From contig CAXBPX010000040.1 of NCBI GenBank assembly GCA_963977625.1, positions 1 through 10,769 of the forward strand: a stretch of 10,769 nt of DNA, read 5' to 3'. A program made the translations under genes and the position numbers. Below the pieces are notes generated by a model. That model searched no databases and had not been told where the DNA came from. It saw nothing but the letters and a program-made list of their open reading frames with translations. Source of the DNA: ZLKRG08 sp963977625 (GTDB lineage Bacteria; Actinomycetota; Actinomycetes; Nanopelagicales; Nanopelagicaceae). Positions 1 to 6,237 of the stretch are shown here, piece by piece. Within the stretch, counting starts at the first letter, position 1. The number at the start of each line of letters is the position of its first letter.

Positions 1-217
1 GTAAACGACCACGAGTGCCACCAAATGTATTTGTAGTAATTAAATTTGCACCAGCCGCTGCATACTCTTCGAGCACTTCTTCGATGGCATTTGGGTTTTC
101 TACATTCCAAAGTTCGGGCGCTCCACCATCAGTCAGACCTTTTCCTTGCAACATCGTGCCCATTGCACCATCGGAAATCAAAATTCCCTTTTCAAGCGCT
201 TCGTAAATTGCTGACAT
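1..217 (-). CDS. Homocysteine S-methyltransferase-type protein, N-terminal part (runs off the left edge)
   Basis: The minus strand is open from an ATG at 217 to the window edge (72 complete codons). The peptide has the start of the homocysteine S-methyltransferase barrel shared by MetH, BHMT and MmuM proteins: DGAMGTMLQ at about residues 16-24, PELWN at about 34-38, then an alternating helix/strand stretch leading to AGANLITTNTFGG, the family's beta-alpha signature. Such enzymes move a methyl group from methyltetrahydrofolate, betaine or S-methylmethionine to homocysteine, giving methionine. The zinc-binding cysteines lie in the C-terminal half, outside the window, so the donor cannot be decided, nor whether this is a stand-alone enzyme or the first module of a long cobalamin-dependent MetH. 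The start is supported by GGGAG ending 7 nt upstream. It is divergent from the HDAC-fold gene. The family call is firm; the exact enzyme is not. Confidence 0.85.
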   Translation of the reverse strand, partial: MSAIYEALEKGILISDGAMGTMLQGKGLTDGGAPELWNVENPNAIEEVLEEYAAAGANLITTNTFGGTRGRL

Positions 218-284
218 TTAAAACTCCCGTAAGACTCCTATAAGACTGCAAATTCTACTAACCTTGCATTAAGGAGACCAACTA
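218..284. promoter_or_regulatory. Divergent 67-bp intergenic region with candidate promoters for both flanking genes
   Basis: The gap must hold both start signals. On the plus strand TATAAG (239-244) could be a -10 box, giving a leader of about 33 nt before the amidohydrolase gene. On the minus strand TAGAAT (257-252) matches the -10 consensus at five of six positions, with only a poor -35 (TTGGTC, 281-276, 18-bp spacer). The heptamer TAAGACT occurs twice, at 230-236 and 241-247, 11 bp apart, close to one helical turn. Clear -35 elements are absent, so all these assignments are tentative. Confidence 0.35.
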
Positions 285-1397
285 ATGACTTTGAAGACTG
301 GCTACATTTATCACGAATTATTCGGCTGGCACGATACCGGCACCAATGCCGGCTTTTTCCCGAGTGATCCTGCAAAGGGTTTGCAGCCATTTTTAAATTA
401 CGAAAATGCAGAGACCAAAAAGCGAATTCATGAATTAATAGTGGTCTCAGGATTGATTGAGCATCTGCATCGAATTCCTGCAAGACATGCCACAAATGAA
501 GAATTGTTATTAGTGCATCCGCAAAGCTATTTAACTGACTTGAAAAAAGTTAGCGAACAAAGGCTTGGCGGAGATGCTGGCGATGGTGAAACCCCACTTG
601 CAAAAGGCGGATATGAAATTGGCACCATGGCAGTTGGTGCAGTAACCGCGCTTGCACAAGCAGTAGTTTCGGGAGAAGTTGATAATGGATATGCGCTAGT
701 GCGTCCTCCTGGACATCATGCAATTCGAAGTGGCGGAATGGGCTATTGTCTTTTTTCAAATTTAGGAATCGCACTATCTGTTATAAAAAGAGATCACCCC
801 GGAATTCGAATAGCTACCGTGGATTGGGATGTGCATCATGGCAACGGTACTCAAGATGTTTTCTATGATGATCCGAATGTCTTAACCATTTCTTTACATC
901 AAGATCGTTTGTATCCGCGAAATTCTGGCATGCGCGAAGAACGTGGCACCGGAGCTGGTTTAAATACCAATATAAATATCCCTCTTCCTGCAGGTACCGG
1001 AAATGGCGGATATCAATATGCATTTGAAGAAGTTGTGGCACCAGCAATCAAGAAATTTAATCCTGATTTGATTGCAGTAGCTTCTGGTTTTGATTCTTGT
1101 GTTTATGACCCACTTGGTCGAATGATGTTAACTGCAAGTGGCTATGCAAAATTAACTGAAATCATTATGGGCGCTTCTAAGAATAATAAAATTATGATTG
1201 CCCATGAAGGTGGCTATAACGCGGTTTACTCACCATTTTGTGGATTATTTGTCTTACAACAACTTTCAGGAATTAAAAAGCTAAACGATCCCTTTGATCA
1301 CACGGAGAATTATCCAGGTCAAGCTTTATTTGATCATCAGAGATTTGAAGTTGATGAAGCTGCAAAATTCTTAAGTGCGCTGCCTGATAATCGATAA
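285..1397 (+). CDS. Class II histone-deacetylase-family (acetylpolyamine amidohydrolase-like) zinc hydrolase
   Basis: A complete 370-residue HDAC-fold deacetylase. The active site is intact: PPGHH at 141-145 gives the paired histidines H144/H145; DWDVHHGNG at 180-188 gives relay Asp D180 and zinc ligands D182 and H184; GFDS gives zinc ligand D270; EGGY gives the transition-state tyrosine Y311. The EGGY form and an N-terminus reading GYIYHELFGWHDTGT place it with bacterial class II HDAC/acetylpolyamine amidohydrolases, not AcuC. The family removes acetyl or other acyl groups from amines; in bacteria the likely targets are acetylated polyamines, small amides or acetyl-lysine. The substrate cannot be read from sequence. 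No signal peptide is visible, so it is cytoplasmic. The ATG is preceded by AAGGAGA (271-277), 7 nt away. Its last 61 bp overlap the 3' end of the convergent acetyltransferase gene. Confidence 0.92.
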   Translation: MTLKTGYIYHELFGWHDTGTNAGFFPSDPAKGLQPFLNYENAETKKRIHELIVVSGLIEHLHRIPARHATNEELLLVHPQSYLTDLKKVSEQRLGGDAGDGETPLAKGGYEIGTMAVGAVTALAQAVVSGEVDNGYALVRPPGHHAIRSGGMGYCLFSNLGIALSVIKRDHPGIRIATVDWDVHHGNGTQDVFYDDPNVLTISLHQDRLYPRNSGMREERGTGAGLNTNINIPLPAGTGNGGYQYAFEEVVAPAIKKFNPDLIAVASGFDSCVYDPLGRMMLTASGYAKLTEIIMGASKNNKIMIAHEGGYNAVYSPFCGLFVLQQLSGIKKLNDPFDHTENYPGQALFDHQRFEVDEAAKFLSALPDNR

Positions 1398-1831
1398 ACC
1401 GTCCACTCATCCATAGCTTCTGCCCCTATAGATTTGTAGAAATTAATCGACGGTTCATTCCAATCAAGTACCCACCATTGAAATCGCTCATATCCACGTT
1501 CTACGCATAATTTGGCTAAGGTTTTCATCAAATCCATACCTAATCCTTGACCACGAAATTCAGGGCGCACGAAGAGATCTTCTAAATACAATCCCGCTTT
1601 ACCCAGCCAAGTTGAATAATTTAAAAACCAGATTGCAATTCCGACAATTTCACCTTGTACTTCGGCTACATGACAATACGCCACTGGATCTGGGCCAAAG
1701 AGATTTGTTTCGATGTCAGTAATAGAAGCTACTACCGCATCCGGTTCTCTTTCATAAATTGCTAACTCCACAATTAATTTATGTATTGCGGGTACATCAC
1801 TTATCTGCGCTGCTCGAATTAGGTTAGTCAA
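1337..1831 (-). CDS. GNAT-family N-acetyltransferase, SSAT (diamine/spermidine acetyltransferase)-like
   Basis: A complete 164-residue single-domain GNAT. Motif A is RPEFRGQGLG (89-98), the acetyl-CoA pyrophosphate loop. It is preceded by the LEDLFV strand (83-88), with E84 aligning to a conserved SSAT acid, and followed by WNEPSINFYKSIGA (124-137), very close to the equivalent stretch of spermidine/spermine N1-acetyltransferase, including the putative catalytic Y132. SSAT-like enzymes acetylate primary amines of polyamines, diamines or thialysine; bacterial members vary in substrate, so polyamine is only the leading guess. The start codon is TTG, in a TTGA overlap with the TGA stop of the LLM gene. 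It is the last gene of the three-gene minus-strand operon. The final ~20 residues lie beyond the usual family end and are encoded antisense to the HDAC-fold gene. Confidence 0.9.
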   Translation of the reverse strand: MTNLIRAAQISDVPAIHKLIVELAIYEREPDAVVASITDIETNLFGPDPVAYCHVAEVQGEIVGIAIWFLNYSTWLGKAGLYLEDLFVRPEFRGQGLGMDLMKTLAKLCVERGYERFQWWVLDWNEPSINFYKSIGAEAMDEWTVYRLSGSALKNFAASSTSNL

Positions 1832-2853
1832 GAAAGTAGCTCCTGAACCATTGGAATCACTTTTGTGCCATAAAGTTCTAGCGATTTCATTAATTTTGAA
1901 TGAGGTTGAGGTCCATTTGCATATTTAAAATCAAAACGTTGTGCGCCTACTGATTTAATAGCGTAAGCAATTTTCTTGGCCACAGTTTCGGGTGATCCCA
2001 CATAAAGCGAACCATGTTGCACTTCATGTAGATAATTCTCTTTAGTCATTGGAGCCCAGCCACGTTCGCGGCCGATACGACCAAACATTGCATAATGCGC
2101 TGGCCAATGTTCTTCAATTGCTTGTTCATCAGTATCTGCAATGTGCCCTGGTGAATGTATTGAAATATCTTTTAATGGATGGCCAAATTCTTGCATTGAC
2201 TGGCGATATAGATTTGAAAATGCGGCAAAGCGCGCTGGATCTCCACCAATAATTGCTAAAGCTAATTGCAAATTCAAACGAGCTGCTCTAACTACTGAAG
2301 CTGGCGTACCGCCCACTCCGACTCGAAGTGGGATCTCCCCATTTTCCGTCTTTGGATACACCTGTTGATTATTAAGAGGTAACCGAGTTGATCCGCTCCA
2401 AGTAACTGGTTTCTCTTTCAACAATTCAACTAATAGTTCGAGCTTCTCCTCAAAAAGCAATTCATATTGCGATAAATCAAATCCAAAGAGCGGAAACGAT
2501 TCGATGAAAGAACCACGACCAGCGGTGATCTCAGCGCGACCATTTGAGAGCGCATCAATTGTGGCAAACCTTTGATAAACACGAACTGAATCATCACTTG
2601 ATAAAACTGTGACTCCGGTTCCTAATTTAATTTTGGCAGTTCTGGTAGCGATGCCTGCCAAAATCGTATCTGGCGCTGAAATGGCAAAATCATCTCTGTG
2701 GTGTTCACCTAAATTGATGCCATAAATTCCTAATGAATCTGCAAAGACTGCCTGTTCGACAACATTACGAATAGTTTGTGCAGCGGTGATTGGACTTCCG
2801 GAGTCATCAACTTGCATATCCCCGAACGTATCGAGACCAAATTTAATTTCCAT
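1828..2853 (-). CDS. LLM-class (bacterial luciferase-like) flavin-dependent oxidoreductase, Atu2307/SP_0267-type
   Basis: A complete 341-residue luciferase-like TIM-barrel protein. The N-terminus (GLDTFGDMQVD) with LGEHHRDDFAISAPD (48-62), VTVLSSDDSVRVYQRFATID (81-100), GRAEITAGRGSFIESFPLFG (104-123), VGVGGTPASVVRAARL (178-193) and LALAIIGGDP (197-206) matches throughout the LLM subfamily named after Atu2307/SP_0267. Members bind reduced FMN or F420 and are annotated as monooxygenases, but the physiological substrate of this subfamily is not established to my knowledge. Length is normal and nothing looks broken. Its ATG overlaps the stop of the DUF4389 gene by 1 nt (TAATG) without a clear SD, which implies translational coupling. 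Its TGA stop overlaps the TTG of the acetyltransferase gene. It is probably cytoplasmic. Confidence 0.92.
   Translation of the reverse strand: MEIKFGLDTFGDMQVDDSGSPITAAQTIRNVVEQAVFADSLGIYGINLGEHHRDDFAISAPDTILAGIATRTAKIKLGTGVTVLSSDDSVRVYQRFATIDALSNGRAEITAGRGSFIESFPLFGFDLSQYELLFEEKLELLVELLKEKPVTWSGSTRLPLNNQQVYPKTENGEIPLRVGVGGTPASVVRAARLNLQLALAIIGGDPARFAAFSNLYRQSMQEFGHPLKDISIHSPGHIADTDEQAIEEHWPAHYAMFGRIGRERGWAPMTKENYLHEVQHGSLYVGSPETVAKKIAYAIKSVGAQRFDFKYANGPQPHSKLMKSLELYGTKVIPMVQELLS
1840..1844 (-). promoter_or_regulatory. Ribosome-binding site fixing a TTG start
   Basis: The minus strand reads AGGAG, then 8 nt, then TTG at 1831. This strong SD inside the end of the LLM gene supports TTG as the start of the acetyltransferase, although no ATG is available there. 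Confidence 0.75.
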
Positions 2854-3440
2854 TACTTAAGAGAAAAACTTGGGTATTCATCAGTTACAAGTACAAATGC
2901 GTAACCATAAACTCTATTCCAAAAACGCAAAGTGTTTAACGTTATTTCACCTGCCCACGCTGGATAAGTACCTGTTAGTGATGTTAATGCCCAAGCCAAA
3001 ATCGTAGCCACAAAAGTCATCAATAAGTAAATGCATCCCACAATATAAAGTGGAATGGCTAGGAACCATTTAACTAAAGGCATCCAACGATTTAATCGCT
3101 TTCCACCTTCAACATCCGGCAATAGCACTGCAACTTTTGGGTTACGTTCAAAAGTTGGATAGTCATCTGTTAAGAGAAGTACGTAAGCTGCAACTCTTGC
3201 ACTAAATTCCAAAACTGCGTGATTGAAATTCAATAACCAACTTGGATAAACATTGCGAACTACAAGCGCTGCAACCACCGGTAAAGCCAGCACCAAACTG
3301 CTCCAACCATTGGTATTGAACTGTTGAAATAAATATAGAAATGCAAAAATTGGGAGGCTGGTAAATAGCCTCAAAAATACAGTGAGTCGATCGCGATTTT
3401 CGGATTGCACTTCAATATTGGTCACAATTTGATTTGACAT
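2853..3440 (-). CDS. DUF4389 integral membrane protein with an internal duplication
   Basis: A 195-residue protein of unknown function recognisable as DUF4389. It is built of two similar halves. The first (about 18-97) has a hydrophobic pair of segments, YPSW (65-68), an LEFSARVAAY helix and TDDYPTF (91-97). The second (about 118-192) repeats this with PLVKWFLAIPLYIV, YPAW (159-162), LRFWNRVYGY and TDEYPSF (186-192). The spacing between the YP-W and TD-YP-F motifs is nearly the same (26 and 27 residues). Hydrophobic stretches at about 22-38, 47-62, 122-140 and 141-155 suggest a membrane protein; the TD-YP-F motifs probably lie at an interface. It heads the operon with the LLM oxidoreductase and the GNAT. 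The ATG lacks a well-placed SD (AAGG is only 1 nt away), fitting a leaderless start. No function can be assigned. Confidence 0.88.
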   Translation of the reverse strand: MSNQIVTNIEVQSENRDRLTVFLRLFTSLPIFAFLYLFQQFNTNGWSSLVLALPVVAALVVRNVYPSWLLNFNHAVLEFSARVAAYVLLLTDDYPTFERNPKVAVLLPDVEGGKRLNRWMPLVKWFLAIPLYIVGCIYLLMTFVATILAWALTSLTGTYPAWAGEITLNTLRFWNRVYGYAFVLVTDEYPSFSLK

Positions 3441-3446
3441 GCCTTG

Positions 3447-3452
3447 AGTTTA
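3447..3452 (-). promoter_or_regulatory. Candidate -10 box of a leaderless promoter for the DUF4389-LLM-GNAT operon
   Basis: The minus strand reads TAAACT, then six nucleotides, then the ATG. The TAnnnT form six to seven bases before the start codon is the known layout of leaderless promoters in actinobacteria. With no good SD here, transcription probably begins at or beside the ATG. No -35 element is recognisable. Confidence 0.5.
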
Positions 3453-3517
3453 ACGCTTTTTAAGAATTACTACCATTTGCAAAAAGTTCGCGTTTAGTCT
3501 TTTTGAACACATTTCTT

Positions 3518-3523
3518 TAAAAT
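3518..3523 (+). promoter_or_regulatory. Candidate -10 box for cysK-cysE
   Basis: TAAAAT (five of six consensus positions) lies 30 nt before the cysK ATG, leaving a short leader that contains the SD AGGAG (3542-3546). A TTGAAC at 3503-3508 is too close to act as its -35, so the box rests on the -10 match and position alone. Confidence 0.35.
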
Positions 3524-3553
3524 TCGCTCCACATTGATTTTAGGAGATTTAAT

Positions 3554-4483
3554 ATGAAGGTTCATTCCGATATCACCAAGATTGTTGGCAATACTCCTCT
3601 GGTAAAGTTAAACAGAATCACTGATGGTGCAACTGCAGAAGTTTATGCAAAATTAGAATTTTATAATCCTACAAGCACCGTTAAAGATCGAATTGGTATC
3701 GCAATGGTTGATGCCGCTGAAGCATCTGGTGCATTAAAACCTGGTGGCACAATTGTGGAAGCGACATCGGGAAATACCGGAATCGCACTAGCAATGGTCG
3801 GTGCAGCTCGTGGCTATAAAACAATTCTTACGATGCCAGATTCAATGTCCAAAGAGCGACGTGCATTGTTGCGCGCATTTGGCGCAGAATTAGTACTCAC
3901 TCCTGCTGCCGAAGGTATGAAAGGCGCTGTGGCAAAAGCTGAAGAGCTAGGTGCAAAAGATGGCGCAGTATTGGTTCGCCAATTTGAGAATGCAGCCAAC
4001 CCAGAAATTCATCGCAAAACTACGGCACAAGAAATTTGGAATGACACTGATGGAAAAGTTGCGGCATTAGTAGCAGGTATTGGTACTGGCGGAACTATCA
4101 CTGGTATTGGTCAGGTTCTAAAAGAGAAGAATCCAGAAATTAAAGTTTTTGCAGTAGAGCCTGCCGCTTCTCCAATTCTTAATGGTGGTTCGCCATCAGG
4201 ACACCCAATTCAAGGTATTGGTCCTAACTTTGTACCACCAATTCTTGATACCAAAATTTACGATGAAGTTTTAGATGCGCCAAATGATGAAGCACTTGGG
4301 TATGCGCGCCGTGCCGCTAAAGAAGAAGGTCTTCTGGTTGGAATTTCATCTGGAGCTGCGCTCTGGGGTGCAACTCAAATTGCAAAGCGTCCAGAATTTG
4401 CTGGAAAAATCATTGTGGTAATTATTCCTTCTTTTGGAGAGCGCTATCTTTCTACTGTGCTTTATCAAGATTTGATGGATTAA
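3554..4483 (+). CDS. cysK: Cysteine synthase A (O-acetylserine sulfhydrylase)
   Basis: A complete 309-residue fold-type II PLP enzyme that makes cysteine from O-acetylserine and sulfide. VGNTPLVKLNRI (11-22) opens the protein. The Schiff-base lysine is K44 in NPTSTVKDRIG (38-48). TSGNTG (71-76) is the substrate carboxylate loop, GTGGT (177-181) the phosphate cradle, and GISSGAA (263-269) carries the serine (S266) facing the pyridine nitrogen. GHPIQGIGPNF (216-226) and the terminal FGERYLST (294-301) are typical of CysK, not of cystathionine beta-synthase or CysM. Length is standard. The ATG has AGGAG 7 nt upstream. It is followed after only AAA by cysE in the same reading frame, so the cysteine synthase partners are made together. 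Lysine is mostly AAA (15 of 20 codons), typical of ordinary genes here. Confidence 0.96.
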   Translation: MKVHSDITKIVGNTPLVKLNRITDGATAEVYAKLEFYNPTSTVKDRIGIAMVDAAEASGALKPGGTIVEATSGNTGIALAMVGAARGYKTILTMPDSMSKERRALLRAFGAELVLTPAAEGMKGAVAKAEELGAKDGAVLVRQFENAANPEIHRKTTAQEIWNDTDGKVAALVAGIGTGGTITGIGQVLKEKNPEIKVFAVEPAASPILNGGSPSGHPIQGIGPNFVPPILDTKIYDEVLDAPNDEALGYARRAAKEEGLLVGISSGAALWGATQIAKRPEFAGKIIVVIIPSFGERYLSTVLYQDLMD

Positions 4484-4486
4484 AAA

Positions 4487-4990
4487 TTGTCTGTAATTTC
4501 TACGATAAAAGAAGATTTAGAGACGGCGTTAAGGCGCGATCCTGCGGCTCGAAATAAATTAGAGGTATTTCTAACTTATCCAGGTGTACATGCAGTCTGG
4601 AATTATCGAATTTCGCATTGGCTTTGGCAGCGCAATATCAAATTATTAGCACGAATGTTTTCAAACCGAGCACGTCGCCGAACTGGAATTGAAATACATC
4701 CAGGGGCAACTATTGGTCGCCGTTTCTTTATTGACCACGGAATTGGTGTCGTGATTGGTGAGACTGCAAACATTGGTGATGATGTAATGCTCTATCACAA
4801 TGTCACTTTAGGAGCGCGTCGATTTGCAACTGGCAAACGCCACCCCACCATTGGAAATCGCGTGATCATTGGTGCCGGCGCCAAAATACTTGGTCCAGTA
4901 AACATTGCAGATGACGCTCGAGTCTCATATAACAGTGTGGTTATTGAAGATGTGAAGAAGACTAACGACTCAGATATTTTCTATATTTAA
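4487..4990 (+). CDS. cysE: Serine O-acetyltransferase, short form with a compact C-terminus
   Basis: A left-handed beta-helix acetyltransferase making O-acetylserine from serine and acetyl-CoA, the substrate of the upstream CysK. RDPA (17-20) supplies the N-terminal substrate Asp (D18). IHPGATIGRRFFIDHGIGVVIGETA occupies about 70-94, with D83-H84 the catalytic pair. KRHP (117-120) carries the second active-site histidine H119, and GAGAKILGP (129-137) closes the acetyl-CoA site. At 167 residues it is shorter than most CysE proteins: the usual VxGVPA segment and linker after NSVV (149-152) are missing, yet it ends in DIFYI, like the Ile-ended tails that insert into the CysK active site. The start must be TTG, because an in-frame TAA (the cysK stop) lies two codons upstream. 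There is only a weak GGA as SD, so translation probably depends on cysK. Confidence 0.92.
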   Translation: MSVISTIKEDLETALRRDPAARNKLEVFLTYPGVHAVWNYRISHWLWQRNIKLLARMFSNRARRRTGIEIHPGATIGRRFFIDHGIGVVIGETANIGDDVMLYHNVTLGARRFATGKRHPTIGNRVIIGAGAKILGPVNIADDARVSYNSVVIEDVKKTNDSDIFYI

Positions 4991-5013
4991 CTCTTTTGAA
5001 CAATTAATCACGC

Positions 5014-5019
5014 TAAACT
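5014..5019 (+). promoter_or_regulatory. Candidate -10 box of a leaderless promoter for the MFS pair
   Basis: TAAACT followed by six nucleotides and the ATG at 5026, with no SD between. The layout and sequence match the box before the DUF4389 gene almost exactly. A separate promoter here would uncouple the exporters from cysK-cysE despite the 35-bp gap. Confidence 0.5.
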
Positions 5020-5025
5020 CATCGG

Positions 5026-6237
5026 ATGTCCACAGAGCTTGCGTTTAAGCGACTTTGGACTGCAAATATATTTACCAATTTAGCCGATGGTTTAGGAAAA
5101 ACTGCTTTTCCGTTATTGGCAATTACCTTAACTCGAGATCCTCTTTTAATTTCCATCATTGGTGCTTTAGCGATGTTGCCCTGGTTGCTATTTGCCATTC
5201 CAATTGGAGCCATTGTTGATAATGTAGATAAAAGAAAAGCGCTGGCAACCACAAATTCAATCCGGATGTTAATAGCCGCAATTTTGGCGTTACTTATTAC
5301 CACAGAGCAGGTCACAATTTTTTGGCTTTATTTAGTTACTTTCGTGGTTGGAATTTGCGAAGTGTTTGCCGATACCACCTCGCAAAGCTTGATTCCAGCA
5401 ATTGTTAAAAATAAAGAACTGGAAAAAGCTAATTCTCGTATGGAAATGACTTTCACCATTTTTCAAGATTTTATTGGTGCACCAATTGGAGGTTTGCTTT
5501 ATGCAGTAGCGATTGCCGCTCCTTTCATCGCAAATAGCCTTGGATTCTTGATAGCGGCACTGCTCTGTTTATCTATGCCCTTACCCTTTTTAATCAATAA
5601 AAAAGAATTTACCGAAAATCCTGGATTTATTAAAGACATCAAATTTGGAATTAATTATTTATTTACCCATAAGCAATTGCTTCGCATAGTCTTAATTACT
5701 ACAACTATTGGTTTTTGCTGGGCATTTGCAAGTTCCACCATGATTCTCTATCTGGTTGAAGATCTTAATTTGAACCCAAAGAAATACGGATTCTTGTTAA
5801 CTTTTAATGGTTTGATTGTGCTTTTAGGTGCTTTAGCCGCGCCAAAAACGGCAAAACTTATTGGTCGTGGATTAGCGCTGGCATTGGCTATCTCTATTTC
5901 TTCTATCACCATACTTGCGCAAGGTTTGGTGACAAATATTTGGTTATTTTTAATTCCAAATGCGATTAATGCATTCTGGTTACCCCATTGGAATATTCTG
6001 CTGATGTCTACTTATCAAAGATTGATTCCGCAAGAACTTTACGGACGCATACACGGCACCAGAAGAACTTTAGTTTGGGGAATGATGCCAATTGCCTCCT
6101 TTTTAGGTGGCCTCATGGCAAAGTCAGATTTAAGAACTCCGTGGTTAATTGGTGGTACTTTGGCAACTGTGGTTTCAATTTATAGTTGGAAATTCATCAT
6201 TAATTTAGGAGATAGCGCGGTTTCAAACGATGAGTAA
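5026..6237 (+). CDS. MFS transporter, MFS_3/EntS-like exporter (first of a tandem pair)
   Basis: A complete 403-residue polytopic protein, compatible with 12 membrane helices. The first helix region (LWTANIFTNLADG, about 10-22), then LTRDPLLISIIGALAMLPWLLF (35-56) and the loop 2-3 motif A remnant VDNVDKRK (64-71) are typical of the MFS_3 group that includes EntS and actinobacterial drug or siderophore exporters. ELEKANSRM (131-139) and FIGAPIGG (149-156) are the family's conserved helix 5 region. Such proteins are proton-coupled exporters in the cytoplasmic membrane; the substrate is unknown. Motif A is degenerate (DNVDKRK instead of DRxxRR), unlike its downstream paralogue. No SD precedes the ATG, consistent with a leaderless start. 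The stop overlaps the next gene by 8 bp, so the two are translated together. Confidence 0.88.
   Translation: MSTELAFKRLWTANIFTNLADGLGKTAFPLLAITLTRDPLLISIIGALAMLPWLLFAIPIGAIVDNVDKRKALATTNSIRMLIAAILALLITTEQVTIFWLYLVTFVVGICEVFADTTSQSLIPAIVKNKELEKANSRMEMTFTIFQDFIGAPIGGLLYAVAIAAPFIANSLGFLIAALLCLSMPLPFLINKKEFTENPGFIKDIKFGINYLFTHKQLLRIVLITTTIGFCWAFASSTMILYLVEDLNLNPKKYGFLLTFNGLIVLLGALAAPKTAKLIGRGLALALAISISSITILAQGLVTNIWLFLIPNAINAFWLPHWNILLMSTYQRLIPQELYGRIHGTRRTLVWGMMPIASFLGGLMAKSDLRTPWLIGGTLATVVSIYSWKFIINLGDSAVSNDE

Noticed and set aside
15..243. Two plus-strand open frames at the left edge
   Set aside because: They lie antisense to the recognisable homocysteine S-methyltransferase N-terminus on the minus strand and resemble no family.
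285..1397. Chromatin-type histone deacetylase function
   Set aside because: Bacterial members of this family act mainly on small amides or acetylpolyamines; nothing in the sequence points to a histone-like substrate.
4931..5000. Frameshift as the cause of the short CysE
   Set aside because: Just after NSVV the two other frames hit stops within a few codons (TGA and TAA) and do not encode a VxGVPA-like continuation. An earlier error cannot be fully excluded.
4996..5001. TTGAAC as a -35 box for the first MFS gene; the same hexamer at 3503-3508 before cysK
   Set aside because: The spacers to the candidate -10 boxes are 12 and 9 bp, too short for a normal sigma-70-type promoter.
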